Origin: Chitinophagaceae bacterium UBA1953
Lineage (GTDB): Bacteria; Bacteroidota; Bacteroidia; Chitinophagales; Chitinophagaceae
Assembly (NCBI GenBank): GCA_002336115.1
Contig: DDEN01000017.1
Location: 62,001-126,000, forward strand
Reading direction: 5' to 3'
Length of the DNA stretch: 64,000 nt
A program made the position numbers and the translations under genes. The notes beneath the pieces were generated by a model, which worked only from the letters and a program-made list of their open reading frames with translations, had not been told where the DNA came from and searched no databases. The stretch's first letter is position 1. The number at the start of each line of letters is the position of its first letter. This document shows, piece by piece, positions 8,680 to 17,432 of this stretch.

Positions 8680-9123
8680 ATGAAAAAGTTATTATTTCCG
8701 TTACTGGCTTTTACTATTGTGGCTGTGCAGGGAATAGCCCAGCAACAACCGGTTGTAACACCAAAACCAGAAGTGATTACAGTATCTGAAAACAGTTTTG
8801 ATTTTGGTAAAATTCCACAGGGCAAACCTGTTACCCATAATTTTACAGTGCAGAATATCAGTAAAGACACGCTTAAGATTGAGCATGTACAGGCAAGTTG
8901 CGGATGCACTACCCCCGAATGGAGTAAAGAGCCGGTTATGGCAGGCGCTTCAACCATTATAAAAGTAGGGTACAATGCAGCAAGTGAAGGGCAGTTTGAA
9001 AAAACAATTACCATTTTTTACAATGGCGGGCAAACCAAAATGATAACAATAAAGGGTCTTGTATGGAAAACGCCCGATCAACCGGCACCAAACAATGAAG
9101 CACTAAACGTATTTAAGCAATAA
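8680..9123 (+). CDS. Secreted DUF1573 protein, first of a tandem pair
   Basis: Exported protein of 147 residues with a signal peptide (MKKLLFPLLAFTIVAVQGIAQ) and one DUF1573 domain, an Ig/ASH-like beta-sandwich frequent in Bacteroidota envelopes. Family marks are FDFGKIPQGKPVTHNFTVQN and the CGC motif in ASCGCTTPEW, followed by YNAASEGQFEKTITIFYN. No enzymatic residues are apparent; the biochemical role of the family is unknown. The start at 8680 gives the signal peptide at its proper place. The second DUF1573 gene follows after 16 bases with the same layout, so the two look like a duplication in one transcript. Confidence 0.93.
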   Translation: MKKLLFPLLAFTIVAVQGIAQQQPVVTPKPEVITVSENSFDFGKIPQGKPVTHNFTVQNISKDTLKIEHVQASCGCTTPEWSKEPVMAGASTIIKVGYNAASEGQFEKTITIFYNGGQTKMITIKGLVWKTPDQPAPNNEALNVFKQ

Positions 9124-9139
9124 TTCAAAAAATAAAAAA

Positions 9140-9520
9140 ATGAAATCAGTATTAGCAGTTTGTATTTCTTTTCTCCTTGTTACGGTAGCATTTGGCCAGG
9201 CAAAAAAGCCTAGTGATGTAGCTAAATTCAACAGTGAAGCTGTTGATCTTGGCAAACCTAAAGTTGGTAATCCTGTTACAGCAACATTTACTCTTACTAA
9301 TATCAGCAAAGAAGATTTAGTAATTGAAAGTGTTACACCAGGCTGTGGCTGTACAAAATCAGATTACACAAAGGAACCGATCAAACCCGGCAAAACAGGA
9401 ACAATCACTGCCACTTATAATGCTGCCGTTCCCGGAAACTTTACCAAAAAAGTTTATGTAAAATTTTTAGGAATTGATCAGCAGCAGGAATTGACCATAC
9501 AGGGAGTTGTACAACAATAA
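9140..9520 (+). CDS. Secreted DUF1573 protein, second of a tandem pair
   Basis: Exported protein of 126 residues with the same architecture as its upstream neighbour: signal peptide ending at VAFGQAKK, then a DUF1573 beta-sandwich with KFNSEAVDLGKPKVGNPV, the paired-cysteine motif TPGCGCTKSDY, and YNAAVPGNFTKKVYVKF. It is clearly paralogous to the protein encoded at 8680 (shared order NISK, CGCT, EP, YNAA, GNF/GQF), pointing to a tandem gene duplication. It ends at a strong terminator, so the pair is a two-gene operon. Function unknown. Confidence 0.93.
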   Translation: MKSVLAVCISFLLVTVAFGQAKKPSDVAKFNSEAVDLGKPKVGNPVTATFTLTNISKEDLVIESVTPGCGCTKSDYTKEPIKPGKTGTITATYNAAVPGNFTKKVYVKFLGIDQQQELTIQGVVQQ

Positions 9521-9541
9521 TTTTAGTATTCAACATTTTTA

Positions 9542-9570
9542 AACCCCGGAAATATATTCCGGGGTTTTTT
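9542..9570 (+). terminator. Terminator of the DUF1573 operon
   Basis: Stem AACCCCGGAA/TTCCGGGGTT with a five-base loop and a T6 tract. Its T tract overlaps the -33 position of the promoter for the next gene. Confidence 0.92.
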
Positions 9571-9578
9571 CATTTAAC

Positions 9579-9586
9579 TATATTTG
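9579..9586 (+). promoter_or_regulatory. -7 promoter box giving a leaderless aminotransferase mRNA
   Basis: TATATTTG, a full match to TAnnTTTG, ends five bases before the ATG at 9592. The -33 region falls on the T tract of the preceding terminator. Transcription should start within a few bases of the start codon. Confidence 0.55.
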
Positions 9587-9591
9587 TTGCT

Positions 9592-10788
9592 ATGTTAAAA
9601 ATAAGTAACAGGGGTATTGAAATGCCCGCCTCCCCCATCAGAAAACTCGTTCCCTTTGCCGAAGCAGCAAAGAAAAAAGGAACTAAAGTTTACCATCTCA
9701 ATATTGGCCAGCCCGATGTTGAAACTCCATCAGCCTTATTTGATGCAGTTAAAAATTCCAATATTAAAGTATTAGAATACAGCCATAGTGCCGGTAATGA
9801 AAGTTACCGTCGTAAACTTGTACAGTATTATAAAAAAGTTGGTATTGATGTAAGTTATGATCAGATAATGATTACTACAGGTGGCAGTGAAGCCATTATG
9901 TTTGGATTTTTCACCTGTCTTAATCCCGGCGATGAAGTAATTATTCCCGAACCTTTCTATGCCAATTATAACAGCTTTGCATGTGCGGCTGGTGTAAAAG
10001 TGGTGCCGATTACTTCTTATATTGAAACCGGTTTTGCATTACCTGCTATTGATGAATTTGAAAAGGTAATTACTGATAAAACAAAAGCCATCATCATCTG
10101 CAGCCCCAATAACCCAACCGGCTATTTATACAGCAAAGATGAAATGAATAAACTCAGGGACTTATGTCTTAAATACGATCTTTACCTTTTCAGTGATGAA
10201 GCCTATCGTGAATTTTGCTATGATGGAGAAAGCATCAGCGCCATGCACATTGATGGTCTCGATCAGCATCTGATATTAGTTGATACAATCAGTAAAAGAT
10301 ACAGCGCTTGTGGCGCAAGGCTCGGTGCACTTGTAACAAAAAACAAACAGGTTTATGATGCTTGTATGAAATTTGCCCAGGCAAGGCTAAGCCCTCCTGG
10401 TCTTGCCCAGATTATGGGTGAAGCTGCAATTGATTTACCGGCCGATTACTTTGATGCACCAAAAGCCGAATATTTATCAAGAAGAGATTTGGTTGTAAAG
10501 CGCCTGAATGAATTTCCGGGTGTTCTTTGCCCAAATCCGGGAGGAGCCTTTTATGTAATTGCCCGATTACCTATTGATGATAGTGATAAATTCTGTCAAT
10601 GGCTGCTTGAAGCATTTGAATATAACGGCCAAACAGTTATGCTTGCTCCTGCTACCGGATTTTATGGCACACCAGGGTTGGGAAAAAATGAAGTTCGTAT
10701 TGCATATGTGCTGAACAAAGATTCGTTGAATAAAGCAATGGATTGTTTAGCAGAAGCGCTTAAAACCTATCCCGGAAAAACAGATTAA
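9592..10788 (+). CDS. Class I/II pyridoxal-phosphate aminotransferase (aspartate aminotransferase-like)
   Basis: PLP-dependent aminotransferase of fold type I, 398 residues. Visible are the N-terminal arm (SNRGIEMPASPIRKLVPFA), the glycine strand of the cofactor site (TTGGSEAIMFGF), IICSPNNPTGYLYS with the conserved asparagine, LFSDEAYREFCYDG with the aspartate binding the pyridine nitrogen, and SISKRYSACGARLG, where the lysine forms the Schiff base and the arginine binds phosphate. A C-terminal NEVRIAY carries the substrate carboxylate arginine. It most resembles the broad aspartate/aromatic group (AspC/AspB, subgroup I-gamma); exact specificity is open. It is a single-gene unit. Confidence 0.94.
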   Translation: MLKISNRGIEMPASPIRKLVPFAEAAKKKGTKVYHLNIGQPDVETPSALFDAVKNSNIKVLEYSHSAGNESYRRKLVQYYKKVGIDVSYDQIMITTGGSEAIMFGFFTCLNPGDEVIIPEPFYANYNSFACAAGVKVVPITSYIETGFALPAIDEFEKVITDKTKAIIICSPNNPTGYLYSKDEMNKLRDLCLKYDLYLFSDEAYREFCYDGESISAMHIDGLDQHLILVDTISKRYSACGARLGALVTKNKQVYDACMKFAQARLSPPGLAQIMGEAAIDLPADYFDAPKAEYLSRRDLVVKRLNEFPGVLCPNPGGAFYVIARLPIDDSDKFCQWLLEAFEYNGQTVMLAPATGFYGTPGLGKNEVRIAYVLNKDSLNKAMDCLAEALKTYPGKTD

Positions 10789-10821
10789 AATAAGAAATTG
10801 TTCTTCCTTTTATTTTTATAA

Positions 10822-10862
10822 ATAAATCCATCTGACAAATATTTACTGTCAGATGGATTTAT
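10822..10862. repeat. 16-bp perfect inverted repeat between the aminotransferase and the dehydrogenase
   Basis: ATAAATCCATCTGACA and its exact complement are separated by nine bases. The stem is strong but has no T tract on either side. It may end the aminotransferase transcript or protect its 3' end. A role as a binding site is not excluded. Confidence 0.6.
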
Positions 10863-11055
10863 CATTACTATCAATTTCACTTCATCAACAAATCTTTTCT
10901 CCTGCTATAAAATGAATTGTTTGGAAAGTAACACAAGTAACAAATAAATTAAAACACAATTAATAAGTTAATCCGCTTTTTTCATTACACTCATTCATGT
11001 TAGCAACAATAAGTTATCAGCAAATGGTATAACTTTATTGTTTATAAGTTTGAAT

Positions 11056-13872
11056 ATGAAGCCGCTTATTACTGAACTCTCTTCTGTTTTCCCTGGTGAA
11101 CGATTAAAGAATAAATTAATTGAACGACACGCATACTCGGTTGATGCAGGTTTTTATCAACTGATTCCTGAAGCAATTGTTTTTCCTGAAAGCATTTCTG
11201 AGATACAACAGTTATTACAACTTGCAAAGAAAACAAACACTCCGGTTACATTCCGTGCTGCCGGAACAAGTCTCTCAGGGCAAGCAGTAACAGAAGGAAT
11301 TCTTGCCGACGTAAGCAGGTATTGGAATAAAATAACTGTAAATGAGCTTGCTCATGCTGTTACTGTTCAACCAGGCATAACAGGAGCCACTGTAAATTAT
11401 ATTCTGAAACAATCAGGTAAAAAAATCGGGCCGGATCCGGCATCTATTAATGCTGCAATGATGGGGGGCATTTTATCAAACAATGCAAGCGGCATGTGCT
11501 GTGGTGTTAAGGACAACTCCTATCATACATTAAAGTATATTCATTTTGTATTACCTGATGGTAAAATATACAACACTGCCATTCAGAAAGATTATGAAAG
11601 GTTTACCAACGAATCAAAAGAAATTGCTGAGGGGATTTTGCAATTGAAAAACGAAATTCTTGCAAATAACATATTGAGCAATGAAATACGCCGTAAGTAT
11701 AAAATGAAAAATACGGTTGGCTACGGCATCAATGCTTTTTTAGATTATGAACATCCTCTTGATATTTTTGCTCACTTGTTAATTGGCGCAGAAGGAACAC
11801 TTGCATTTATTGCCGAAGCAACATTATTTACTTTGCCCGACAAACCCTTTAAGAAAACCGGACTGTTATTTTTTGATTCACCCAAATCGGCCTGTGATGC
11901 AATTCCGTTATTGAGAGAAACAAATGTTGAAGCGCTGGAATTTATGGATCGCCCTGCATTGCGTTCTATTGAGCATTTAAAAGACACACCTGCATTTATC
12001 AAAGAACTTGCTGATGACGTATCATGCATACTTTGCGAATACCAGTCGAATAGTAAAGATGAATTGGAAAAACTATTCATTAATGCCACTGATAAAATAA
12101 ACAGATTACCTGTAATTCATAAAACAGAATTTACTGAAAACACAGCAACACAGGCTTTGTACTGGAAGTTAAGAAAAGGCATGTACCCTTCTGTAGCTGC
12201 TGTTCGTTCAAAAGGATCATCCGTTATGCTGGAAGATGTGGCTGTACCTGTAGATCGGCTTGGAAATGCCATTGTCGATCTTCAGCAACTTTTTCACAAA
12301 TTTGGGTATGATGATGCTATTGTATTTGGCCATGCAAAAGAAGGCAACCTTCACTTTTTAGTTTCACAACCTGTAGCAACAACAGAGGAAATAAATAAGT
12401 TTGAAACCTTTAACGACGAACTGGTTGAACTGATTGTAAAAAAATATCATGGTTCATTAAAAGCAGAACATGGTACAGGGCGGCAGATAGCTCCGTATGT
12501 AAAAGATGAATGGGGACAGGATGGTTATGCAATTATGCAGAAACTGAAACAGCTTGTTGATCCTGATAACATTTTAAACCCGGGTGTTATCATTAATAGT
12601 GATGAAAAATGTCATATCAAAAATTTAAAATCACTTCCGGTTGTGGAAGATGAAGTAGATAAATGTGTAGAGTGCGGTTACTGCGAGCACAAATGCCCGA
12701 GCAGGGAATTTACACTTAGTCCAAGACAACGCATTGTACTGCGCCGATCACTGGCAAGAATGAAAGCTTCGGGAGAACAAGAACAATACAATGAAATTCT
12801 GAAAGATTATACACATTATGGATTAGATACCTGTGCAGTTGATGGTATGTGTGCAACTGTATGCCCTGTTGAAATTAATACCGGCGAATTAGTAAAACAT
12901 TTACGAAGAGAAAATCATTCTGAGAGAGCAAACAGAATTGCATTGTTGATTGCAAGAAATTTCAAAACAACTGAGCTGCTTGTAAAATTTGGTTTACGCA
13001 CAGGAAATATGTTCAATAAACTGTTAGGAAAATCATTCATGTACCATTTAACATTGCTGGTTAGAAAGTTAATTCCTGCTTTCCCTATCTGGACAAAACA
13101 GTTAACAGGGCCTGTACGTGTCCCTTCAAAAAAAAATCAACGGCCTGATGTACTTTATTTTCCGGCCTGTATGACAAGGATGATGGGTGCTGATAAAGAA
13201 AAAGAAAAAACAATTGTCGATTCAATGCTCAGTCTTGCTGAAAAAGCAAATATCAACATAATAATTCCTGAACATATTGCGGGACAATGTTGCGGACAAG
13301 CATTTTCTTCAAAAGGTTTTAGCAATGCTTATAAATACACTGCTAATAAAATGATTGAGTATTTGTGGAATGCAACGGGTAATGGAAAAATTCCTGTTGT
13401 GCTTGATATTACCTCCTGTACTTATTCATTAAAGACAAGCCGCACATATCTTACATCTGAAAATCAGCAACACTTTGACCAGATGACCATTATGGACAGT
13501 ATTGAATTCTCATCTGAAGTTTTGTTACCCAAGCTGAATATTACAGAAAAGAAAGATTCGATTGTAGTACATCCGGTTTGTTCGGTTCATAAACTTAACC
13601 TGCAGCAATCGCTATCAAAAATTACGGATGCCGCAGCAAAAAATACGGTTTTACCATTTGCAGCAAGCTGCTGCGGTATGGCTGGCGACAGAGGGTTTTA
13701 TTACCCGGGCCTACTGCAATCAGCATCAAAGAAAGAAGCTGCCGAAGTAAAACAGCAACAAACAGAAGAATGCTATTCATCGGGCAAGCCCTGTGAAATG
13801 AGCATGAGTGAAACAACCGGCAAAAACTATCGATCTGTTTTTTATTTATTGGACGAAGTGAGTGAAAAATAA
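11056..13872 (+). CDS. FAD-binding and Fe-S oxidoreductase (D-lactate/glycolate-type dehydrogenase, GlcD-GlcF-like fusion)
   Basis: Large respiratory-type dehydrogenase, 938 residues, oxidising a D-2-hydroxyacid (D-lactate or glycolate in characterised relatives) and passing electrons through FAD and Fe-S centres. Order of domains: FAD_binding_4 (about 35-215; TFRAAGTSLSGQAV, GGILSNNASGMCCG), C-terminal FAD-linked oxidase domain (about 215-515; VFGHAKEGNLHF, LKAEHGTGRQIAPYV), two 4Fe-4S motifs (CVECGYCEHKCPS, and CAVDGMCATVCPV), then two CCG domains (YFPACMTRMMG with GQCCGQAF, and VHPVCSVH with ASCCGMAGDRG). The ATG at 11056 replaces a longer TTG-start frame. It stands alone; two D-2-hydroxyacid dehydrogenases elsewhere in the window could make a substrate for it, but that link is speculative. 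Confidence 0.93.
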   Translation: MKPLITELSSVFPGERLKNKLIERHAYSVDAGFYQLIPEAIVFPESISEIQQLLQLAKKTNTPVTFRAAGTSLSGQAVTEGILADVSRYWNKITVNELAHAVTVQPGITGATVNYILKQSGKKIGPDPASINAAMMGGILSNNASGMCCGVKDNSYHTLKYIHFVLPDGKIYNTAIQKDYERFTNESKEIAEGILQLKNEILANNILSNEIRRKYKMKNTVGYGINAFLDYEHPLDIFAHLLIGAEGTLAFIAEATLFTLPDKPFKKTGLLFFDSPKSACDAIPLLRETNVEALEFMDRPALRSIEHLKDTPAFIKELADDVSCILCEYQSNSKDELEKLFINATDKINRLPVIHKTEFTENTATQALYWKLRKGMYPSVAAVRSKGSSVMLEDVAVPVDRLGNAIVDLQQLFHKFGYDDAIVFGHAKEGNLHFLVSQPVATTEEINKFETFNDELVELIVKKYHGSLKAEHGTGRQIAPYVKDEWGQDGYAIMQKLKQLVDPDNILNPGVIINSDEKCHIKNLKSLPVVEDEVDKCVECGYCEHKCPSREFTLSPRQRIVLRRSLARMKASGEQEQYNEILKDYTHYGLDTCAVDGMCATVCPVEINTGELVKHLRRENHSERANRIALLIARNFKTTELLVKFGLRTGNMFNKLLGKSFMYHLTLLVRKLIPAFPIWTKQLTGPVRVPSKKNQRPDVLYFPACMTRMMGADKEKEKTIVDSMLSLAEKANINIIIPEHIAGQCCGQAFSSKGFSNAYKYTANKMIEYLWNATGNGKIPVVLDITSCTYSLKTSRTYLTSENQQHFDQMTIMDSIEFSSEVLLPKLNITEKKDSIVVHPVCSVHKLNLQQSLSKITDAAAKNTVLPFAASCCGMAGDRGFYYPGLLQSASKKEAAEVKQQQTEECYSSGKPCEMSMSETTGKNYRSVFYLLDEVSEK

Positions 13873-13965
13873 ATTCACCTCATCAAAAAAAAAAGAGATT
13901 AAAAATTTAAGCATATGATTCTATCCATTTCATAAGCCGAATCGTTTTATTACATCAAAAAAGTC

Positions 13966-14931
13966 ATGCCTTTCAAAACATCAAAAAACAGAAACTTTAA
14001 AAAGAAATTTTATTTTAGCGAGGAAATGTTCTGCATGATGCGCTTTCTGATTTTTCAAGGTTTTATGCTTCTTTTTGTTTCATTTGTGTATGCACAGCCA
14101 TCGCATGTTAAAACAACATCATTTACCAACAAGCAGCTTGCCCTGAATTATCTTAATGAAGTACATGAACTAAAAAAAAGCGCTTCTTGGCCACACATTA
14201 AGCCTGACCTGTATTTAAGGAACCTACGCAGGAACATTGAAGACCCCGACTTCTTATTTGCAGGAAGAAATACCAACTTCTGCAGCTATGCCGCTTTAGG
14301 ATATGTGCTGCTGAAAGAAGACCCGCTGGGATATGTTCAATTTATGGTTGATCTTTATCAAAATGGAAAAGCTTCATATCGTAATACTGATTTTACACCA
14401 TCAAAGGGAATAAAAGAAACAGCAGGACAACTTATTTATGAAGGTGAACTTGACAGGAATGAAGCAGATCAGGTTTTATTTTTTACACTTGCCGATCATT
14501 TTAAGGGGTACTTGAATATTTTAAACCGGAACTACAGTCCCGGAGATGAACAAAAAATATGGGCATCAACAAATCTGTCAAAATTCAACAGAATGCTCAG
14601 AGCTATGTTTAAAATGGAAATACATTCCAAAGGAGGTGATCTGGTTCGTCCAAAAGTTAAAAATCTTTCCGCATTTCTTAATGAAAAGCTGAGCAAAGGC
14701 AATGTCTTCCTGTATCTCAACAATACGGTACTGCACAGGAAATTTCATCATAAAACAAAAAAAAGGATTCCAACTCATTATGTAGTATTGCTTGGCATTA
14801 CAGAAGCAAATAATGCAGCAACAATTACTTTCTGGGATGCAGGCTATAAAACAAGAAAAACAATTAACATGCACACACTCCGCTGGATTCTTTATGGAAT
14901 TTCATGGAGTGAGAACAAGGACAAACATTGA
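13966..14931 (+). CDS. Secreted protein with a probable papain-like (C39/transglutaminase-type) fold
   Basis: I do not recognise a named family. The 321-residue product has a hydrophobic export segment (MMRFLIFQGFMLLF...VYAQ) starting at residue 24, so translation may really begin at 14026-14038 rather than at the first ATG. The mature part contains, in order and in contexts typical of papain-fold enzymes, Cys106 in NTNFCSYAALGYVL, His271 in IPTHYVVLLGI and Asp291 in ITFWDAGYK. A peptidase C39-like or transglutaminase-like activity is therefore plausible but untested; a catalytically dead scaffold is also possible. Its stop codon overlaps the proposed start of the next gene by three bases, so the two are probably translated as a pair. 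Confidence 0.75.
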   Translation: MPFKTSKNRNFKKKFYFSEEMFCMMRFLIFQGFMLLFVSFVYAQPSHVKTTSFTNKQLALNYLNEVHELKKSASWPHIKPDLYLRNLRRNIEDPDFLFAGRNTNFCSYAALGYVLLKEDPLGYVQFMVDLYQNGKASYRNTDFTPSKGIKETAGQLIYEGELDRNEADQVLFFTLADHFKGYLNILNRNYSPGDEQKIWASTNLSKFNRMLRAMFKMEIHSKGGDLVRPKVKNLSAFLNEKLSKGNVFLYLNNTVLHRKFHHKTKKRIPTHYVVLLGITEANNAATITFWDAGYKTRKTINMHTLRWILYGISWSENKDKH

Positions 14932-15530
14932 CAAAAATATTTTCTTATATCACTCTTCTATTCTGGTTATCCGGAGTTTCATGTTCTCCACCAAGAAGCT
15001 TCCCTGTAAATTATTACAAGGAAAACGAAGAAAAAATACATGCACTTAATTATCATTATCAAACTCTTTATCTCCAAAAGCCGTTTGCGGCGGAATTTAA
15101 TGATAAGCGATTTGAAATTGTTTCCTTTGAACTTAAAACAGATTCATTAAGATACATTTTTGAATTTCCTGTTGATGATCCTCATATAAAAGATACATTG
15201 AAAAAATTCGGCTATAATCCCACTGCACTTCTCCAGCTTGTAAACGACATGAAAGAAATCAGGTGTACCTGGATTAATACACTTGACTATTATGTTGACG
15301 ATAACAAACGGCTACTTACTTTCTTATCAATCCGTCATAAAGCATTAGATATTCCATTCTCGCCAAAAAAATACTTTATACTCACAATTTATGAGCAAAA
15401 GCAATATTATGATGCACAAGGAAGATTACTCGATAAAAGAAATCTTCGCAGGCTCAGGAAAGTAAATAATGAAATTTTCTGGCGAATTAACGATAAAGTG
15501 TGTTATACTTTATCTGCAAAATTCAGATAA
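14928..15530 (+). CDS. Hypothetical envelope protein, TTG start overlapping the upstream stop
   Basis: A 200-residue protein with no family I recognise. It starts MTKIFSYITLLFWLSGVSCS, a short basic N-terminus, a hydrophobic core and a cysteine at residue 19 in a weak lipobox-like setting, so it may be a lipoprotein or simply secreted. The rest is polar, with many Lys, Tyr and Phe residues. The only start that keeps the export signal is the TTG at 14928, whose last bases form the TGA stop of the preceding gene (TTGA overlap), a typical translational-coupling arrangement with a rare codon. The tight pairing suggests that it works with the papain-like protein upstream. Confidence 0.7.
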   Translation: MTKIFSYITLLFWLSGVSCSPPRSFPVNYYKENEEKIHALNYHYQTLYLQKPFAAEFNDKRFEIVSFELKTDSLRYIFEFPVDDPHIKDTLKKFGYNPTALLQLVNDMKEIRCTWINTLDYYVDDNKRLLTFLSIRHKALDIPFSPKKYFILTIYEQKQYYDAQGRLLDKRNLRRLRKVNNEIFWRINDKVCYTLSAKFR

Positions 15531-15547
15531 TGGAAATAGAGCCGGGG

Positions 15548-16027
15548 TCAGCATTTCTTCTTCGAGAAAATATATGAAATTCCGGCACCAAGAAAAAATG
15601 TATTTCCTGTATAAACGGCTCTTGTAAAAATTTCTCCATCTCTTAGTATTTTTCTTCTGTAATCTGTGTACAAAAGCAGCTTTACTTTATTTGATTTATT
15701 GTAATAAGAATATTGATTATCAACTTTGCTAACTGATAATTGCTTCGTAGTAAGCACTGCTAATCCGCCACCTAAATCAATGCCTGATTTTGGAGTGATG
15801 AAAATTGTTTTTCCGGATCTTACAAAAAAAATAGTTGGTTCTTCAACCTTATCTGTAGCAGCGATGATATATCCGGTACCAACATTAATTTTGGGAAACT
15901 TGTAAGATATTTCCATGCTTAGTGATGGTGTTGCTTTGCTGTTAATACCCGTACTTAACTCAGTTGAAAATTGTGCAAAAGAAGCAGTAAAAGAAAAAAA
16001 GAGTACCAGAGTAAAGATAAATCGCAT
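15548..16027 (-). CDS. Small outer-membrane beta-barrel-like protein
   Basis: A 159-residue exported protein with signal peptide MRFIFTLVLFFSFTASFAQ. The mature part alternates polar and hydrophobic residues in short strands with glycine turns (STELSTGINSKATPSLSMEISYKF, then GIDLGGGLAV and FFLGAGISYIF at the end), the look of a small eight-stranded outer-membrane barrel. It ends in the unusual polar tail SKKKC instead of an aromatic residue, which may weaken insertion by the BAM complex. No family assigned. It is convergent with the 14928 gene, 17 bases apart. Confidence is good that it is a real gene, moderate for the barrel. Confidence 0.7.
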   Translation of the reverse strand: MRFIFTLVLFFSFTASFAQFSTELSTGINSKATPSLSMEISYKFPKINVGTGYIIAATDKVEEPTIFFVRSGKTIFITPKSGIDLGGGLAVLTTKQLSVSKVDNQYSYYNKSNKVKLLLYTDYRRKILRDGEIFTRAVYTGNTFFLGAGISYIFSKKKC

Positions 16028-16249
16028 CGTTTTTTGTTTTTATGAGTAACGAATTGTATTGGCTGATATTAACCAATATCTCTGCTGAAGTTTCTTATCT
16101 GGTAAATTGAATGTTTTTACTGTAGGAAGAGCAGTTCAGGTGATTTTAAAGGGAAAAAAGCTAAAGGTTAAAAGTAAGTAAAAACTGATTATATAAACCA
16201 TTTAATCATAATTAAGTTATTTACATATATTTAATTTGAAATACTTTTT

Positions 16250-16891
16250 ATGAAGAATATTTATCTACTCTGTTCATTGCTTGTTTTAGTTGCGTTTTCA
16301 GCCAATGCGCAGTTAATGAAAACAGATGCTTCAGTACTTAAGCAAAAAGCACCTGACACATTCAAAGCCGAATTCCTGACATCAAAAGGAAACTTTACAG
16401 TTGAAGTTTACAGGCACTGGTCGCCGTTAGGAGCAGACCGTTTTTATCAGCTTATCCGAACAGGTTATTATAACAATACAATTATATTCCGTGTTGTGAA
16501 AGATTATCTTGTTCAGTTTGGCGTATCGGAGGATAAACAAAAAAATATTTTCTGGCAAGGAAAAAATTTGAAAGATGAGCCGGTAGTTGCTTCAAATACA
16601 GACAGTACACTTTGTTTCTCAAGGGGTGCTCCAAATACAAGAAAAACTTCTGTTTTTATCAATCTCCGGAATAATCTCACATATGACACATTAACCGCAG
16701 CCGGAGTGAAAGGTTTCGTTCCTTTTGCAAAGGTCATAAACGGAATGGATGTTGTGCGGCAGTTTTTTTCTGACTATGGAAATGAAACGATGAAAGCAGC
16801 CGATACCATCTATTTTAAAGGAAATAGCTGGATGCAGAAACGCTTTCCCGGACTGGACATGATTAAAGAGGTAAGAATCATAAGCAACTGA
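16250..16891 (+). CDS. Secreted cyclophilin-type peptidyl-prolyl cis-trans isomerase
   Basis: Periplasmic prolyl isomerase, 213 residues, helping proteins fold after export. A signal peptide (MKNIYLLCSLLVLVAFSANAQ) precedes a cyclophilin domain from about residue 36. Family features are FLTSKGNFTVEVYRHWSPLGADRF, YNNTIIFRVVKDYLVQFG (cyclophilin RVIxxFMIQxG region), and TSVFINLRNN followed by FVPFAKVINGMDVV. The core RVIKxFM reads RVVKDYLVQFG and the catalytic arginine is kept. The usual QFFI is SVFI, a mild divergence shared by secreted Bacteroidota cyclophilins. It is a single-gene unit. Confidence 0.93.
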   Translation: MKNIYLLCSLLVLVAFSANAQLMKTDASVLKQKAPDTFKAEFLTSKGNFTVEVYRHWSPLGADRFYQLIRTGYYNNTIIFRVVKDYLVQFGVSEDKQKNIFWQGKNLKDEPVVASNTDSTLCFSRGAPNTRKTSVFINLRNNLTYDTLTAAGVKGFVPFAKVINGMDVVRQFFSDYGNETMKAADTIYFKGNSWMQKRFPGLDMIKEVRIISN

Positions 16892-16997
16892 TCTTTTCAT
16901 TAAAGTTTTCCACAAAATTCGATTTCTGCACGGGATTTGTTTTGAATTTCATCCCAATATCCGCATCAGTAAAATTAAAACAATTAAAAAATTACTG

Positions 16998-17330
16998 ATG
17001 AAATTACAGGTAGCAAAGAATATTCAGTTTTCACGACTGATAAAAGCAAATGGACGTTTATGTGAATTCAACTTCAGAAAAATGACGGGGTTAAACAGCG
17101 GGTTGTTCAGTGTAGATGTAGCTGATGACAGAGGAAACCGTATATTATTCACAATGGGAAAAGAAAATGGTTTCTGGAAAATTGCGACAACAGATATTCC
17201 TTCATGGATAAGCTCAGCAGTACAACACCTGCATGAAAAAATTGAGGAAATAATGGTAATACAGCCGAGCCACGAAAACCATGCTAATTTTCCTGATAGT
17301 AATATCATTGACCAAAACAAACTTTCTTAA
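16998..17330 (+). CDS. Small conserved-looking hypothetical protein
   Basis: A 110-residue soluble protein without signal or membrane segment. It begins MKLQVAKNIQFSRLIKANGRLCEFNFRK and contains alternating strands (GLFSVDVADDRGNRILFTM, then ENGFWKIATTDIPSWI) followed by a short helix (SSAVQHLHEKIEEIM) and a polar tail. This could be a small beta-sheet domain with a helical cap. I recognise no family. Codon use and a reading frame spanning most of its intergenic slot support a real gene. It precedes tex by 102 bases, but a promoter-like box at 17387 suggests separate transcription. Confidence 0.65.
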   Translation: MKLQVAKNIQFSRLIKANGRLCEFNFRKMTGLNSGLFSVDVADDRGNRILFTMGKENGFWKIATTDIPSWISSAVQHLHEKIEEIMVIQPSHENHANFPDSNIIDQNKLS

Positions 17331-17386
17331 ATATGCTGTATTGAATTTTGGTTCTTTTCAAAATTTTTTTTCTGATTCAGCAGGCT

Positions 17387-17394
17387 TATATTCG
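17387..17394 (+). promoter_or_regulatory. -7 promoter box of tex
   Basis: TATATTCG, seven of eight matches to TAnnTTTG, preceded by a T8 tract at about the -33 distance. It predicts a leader of about 35 bases before the ATG at 17433. Confidence 0.4.
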
Positions 17395-17432
17395 CAACCC
17401 TTTTTTAAAAAATATAACTAATATAACAGCTA

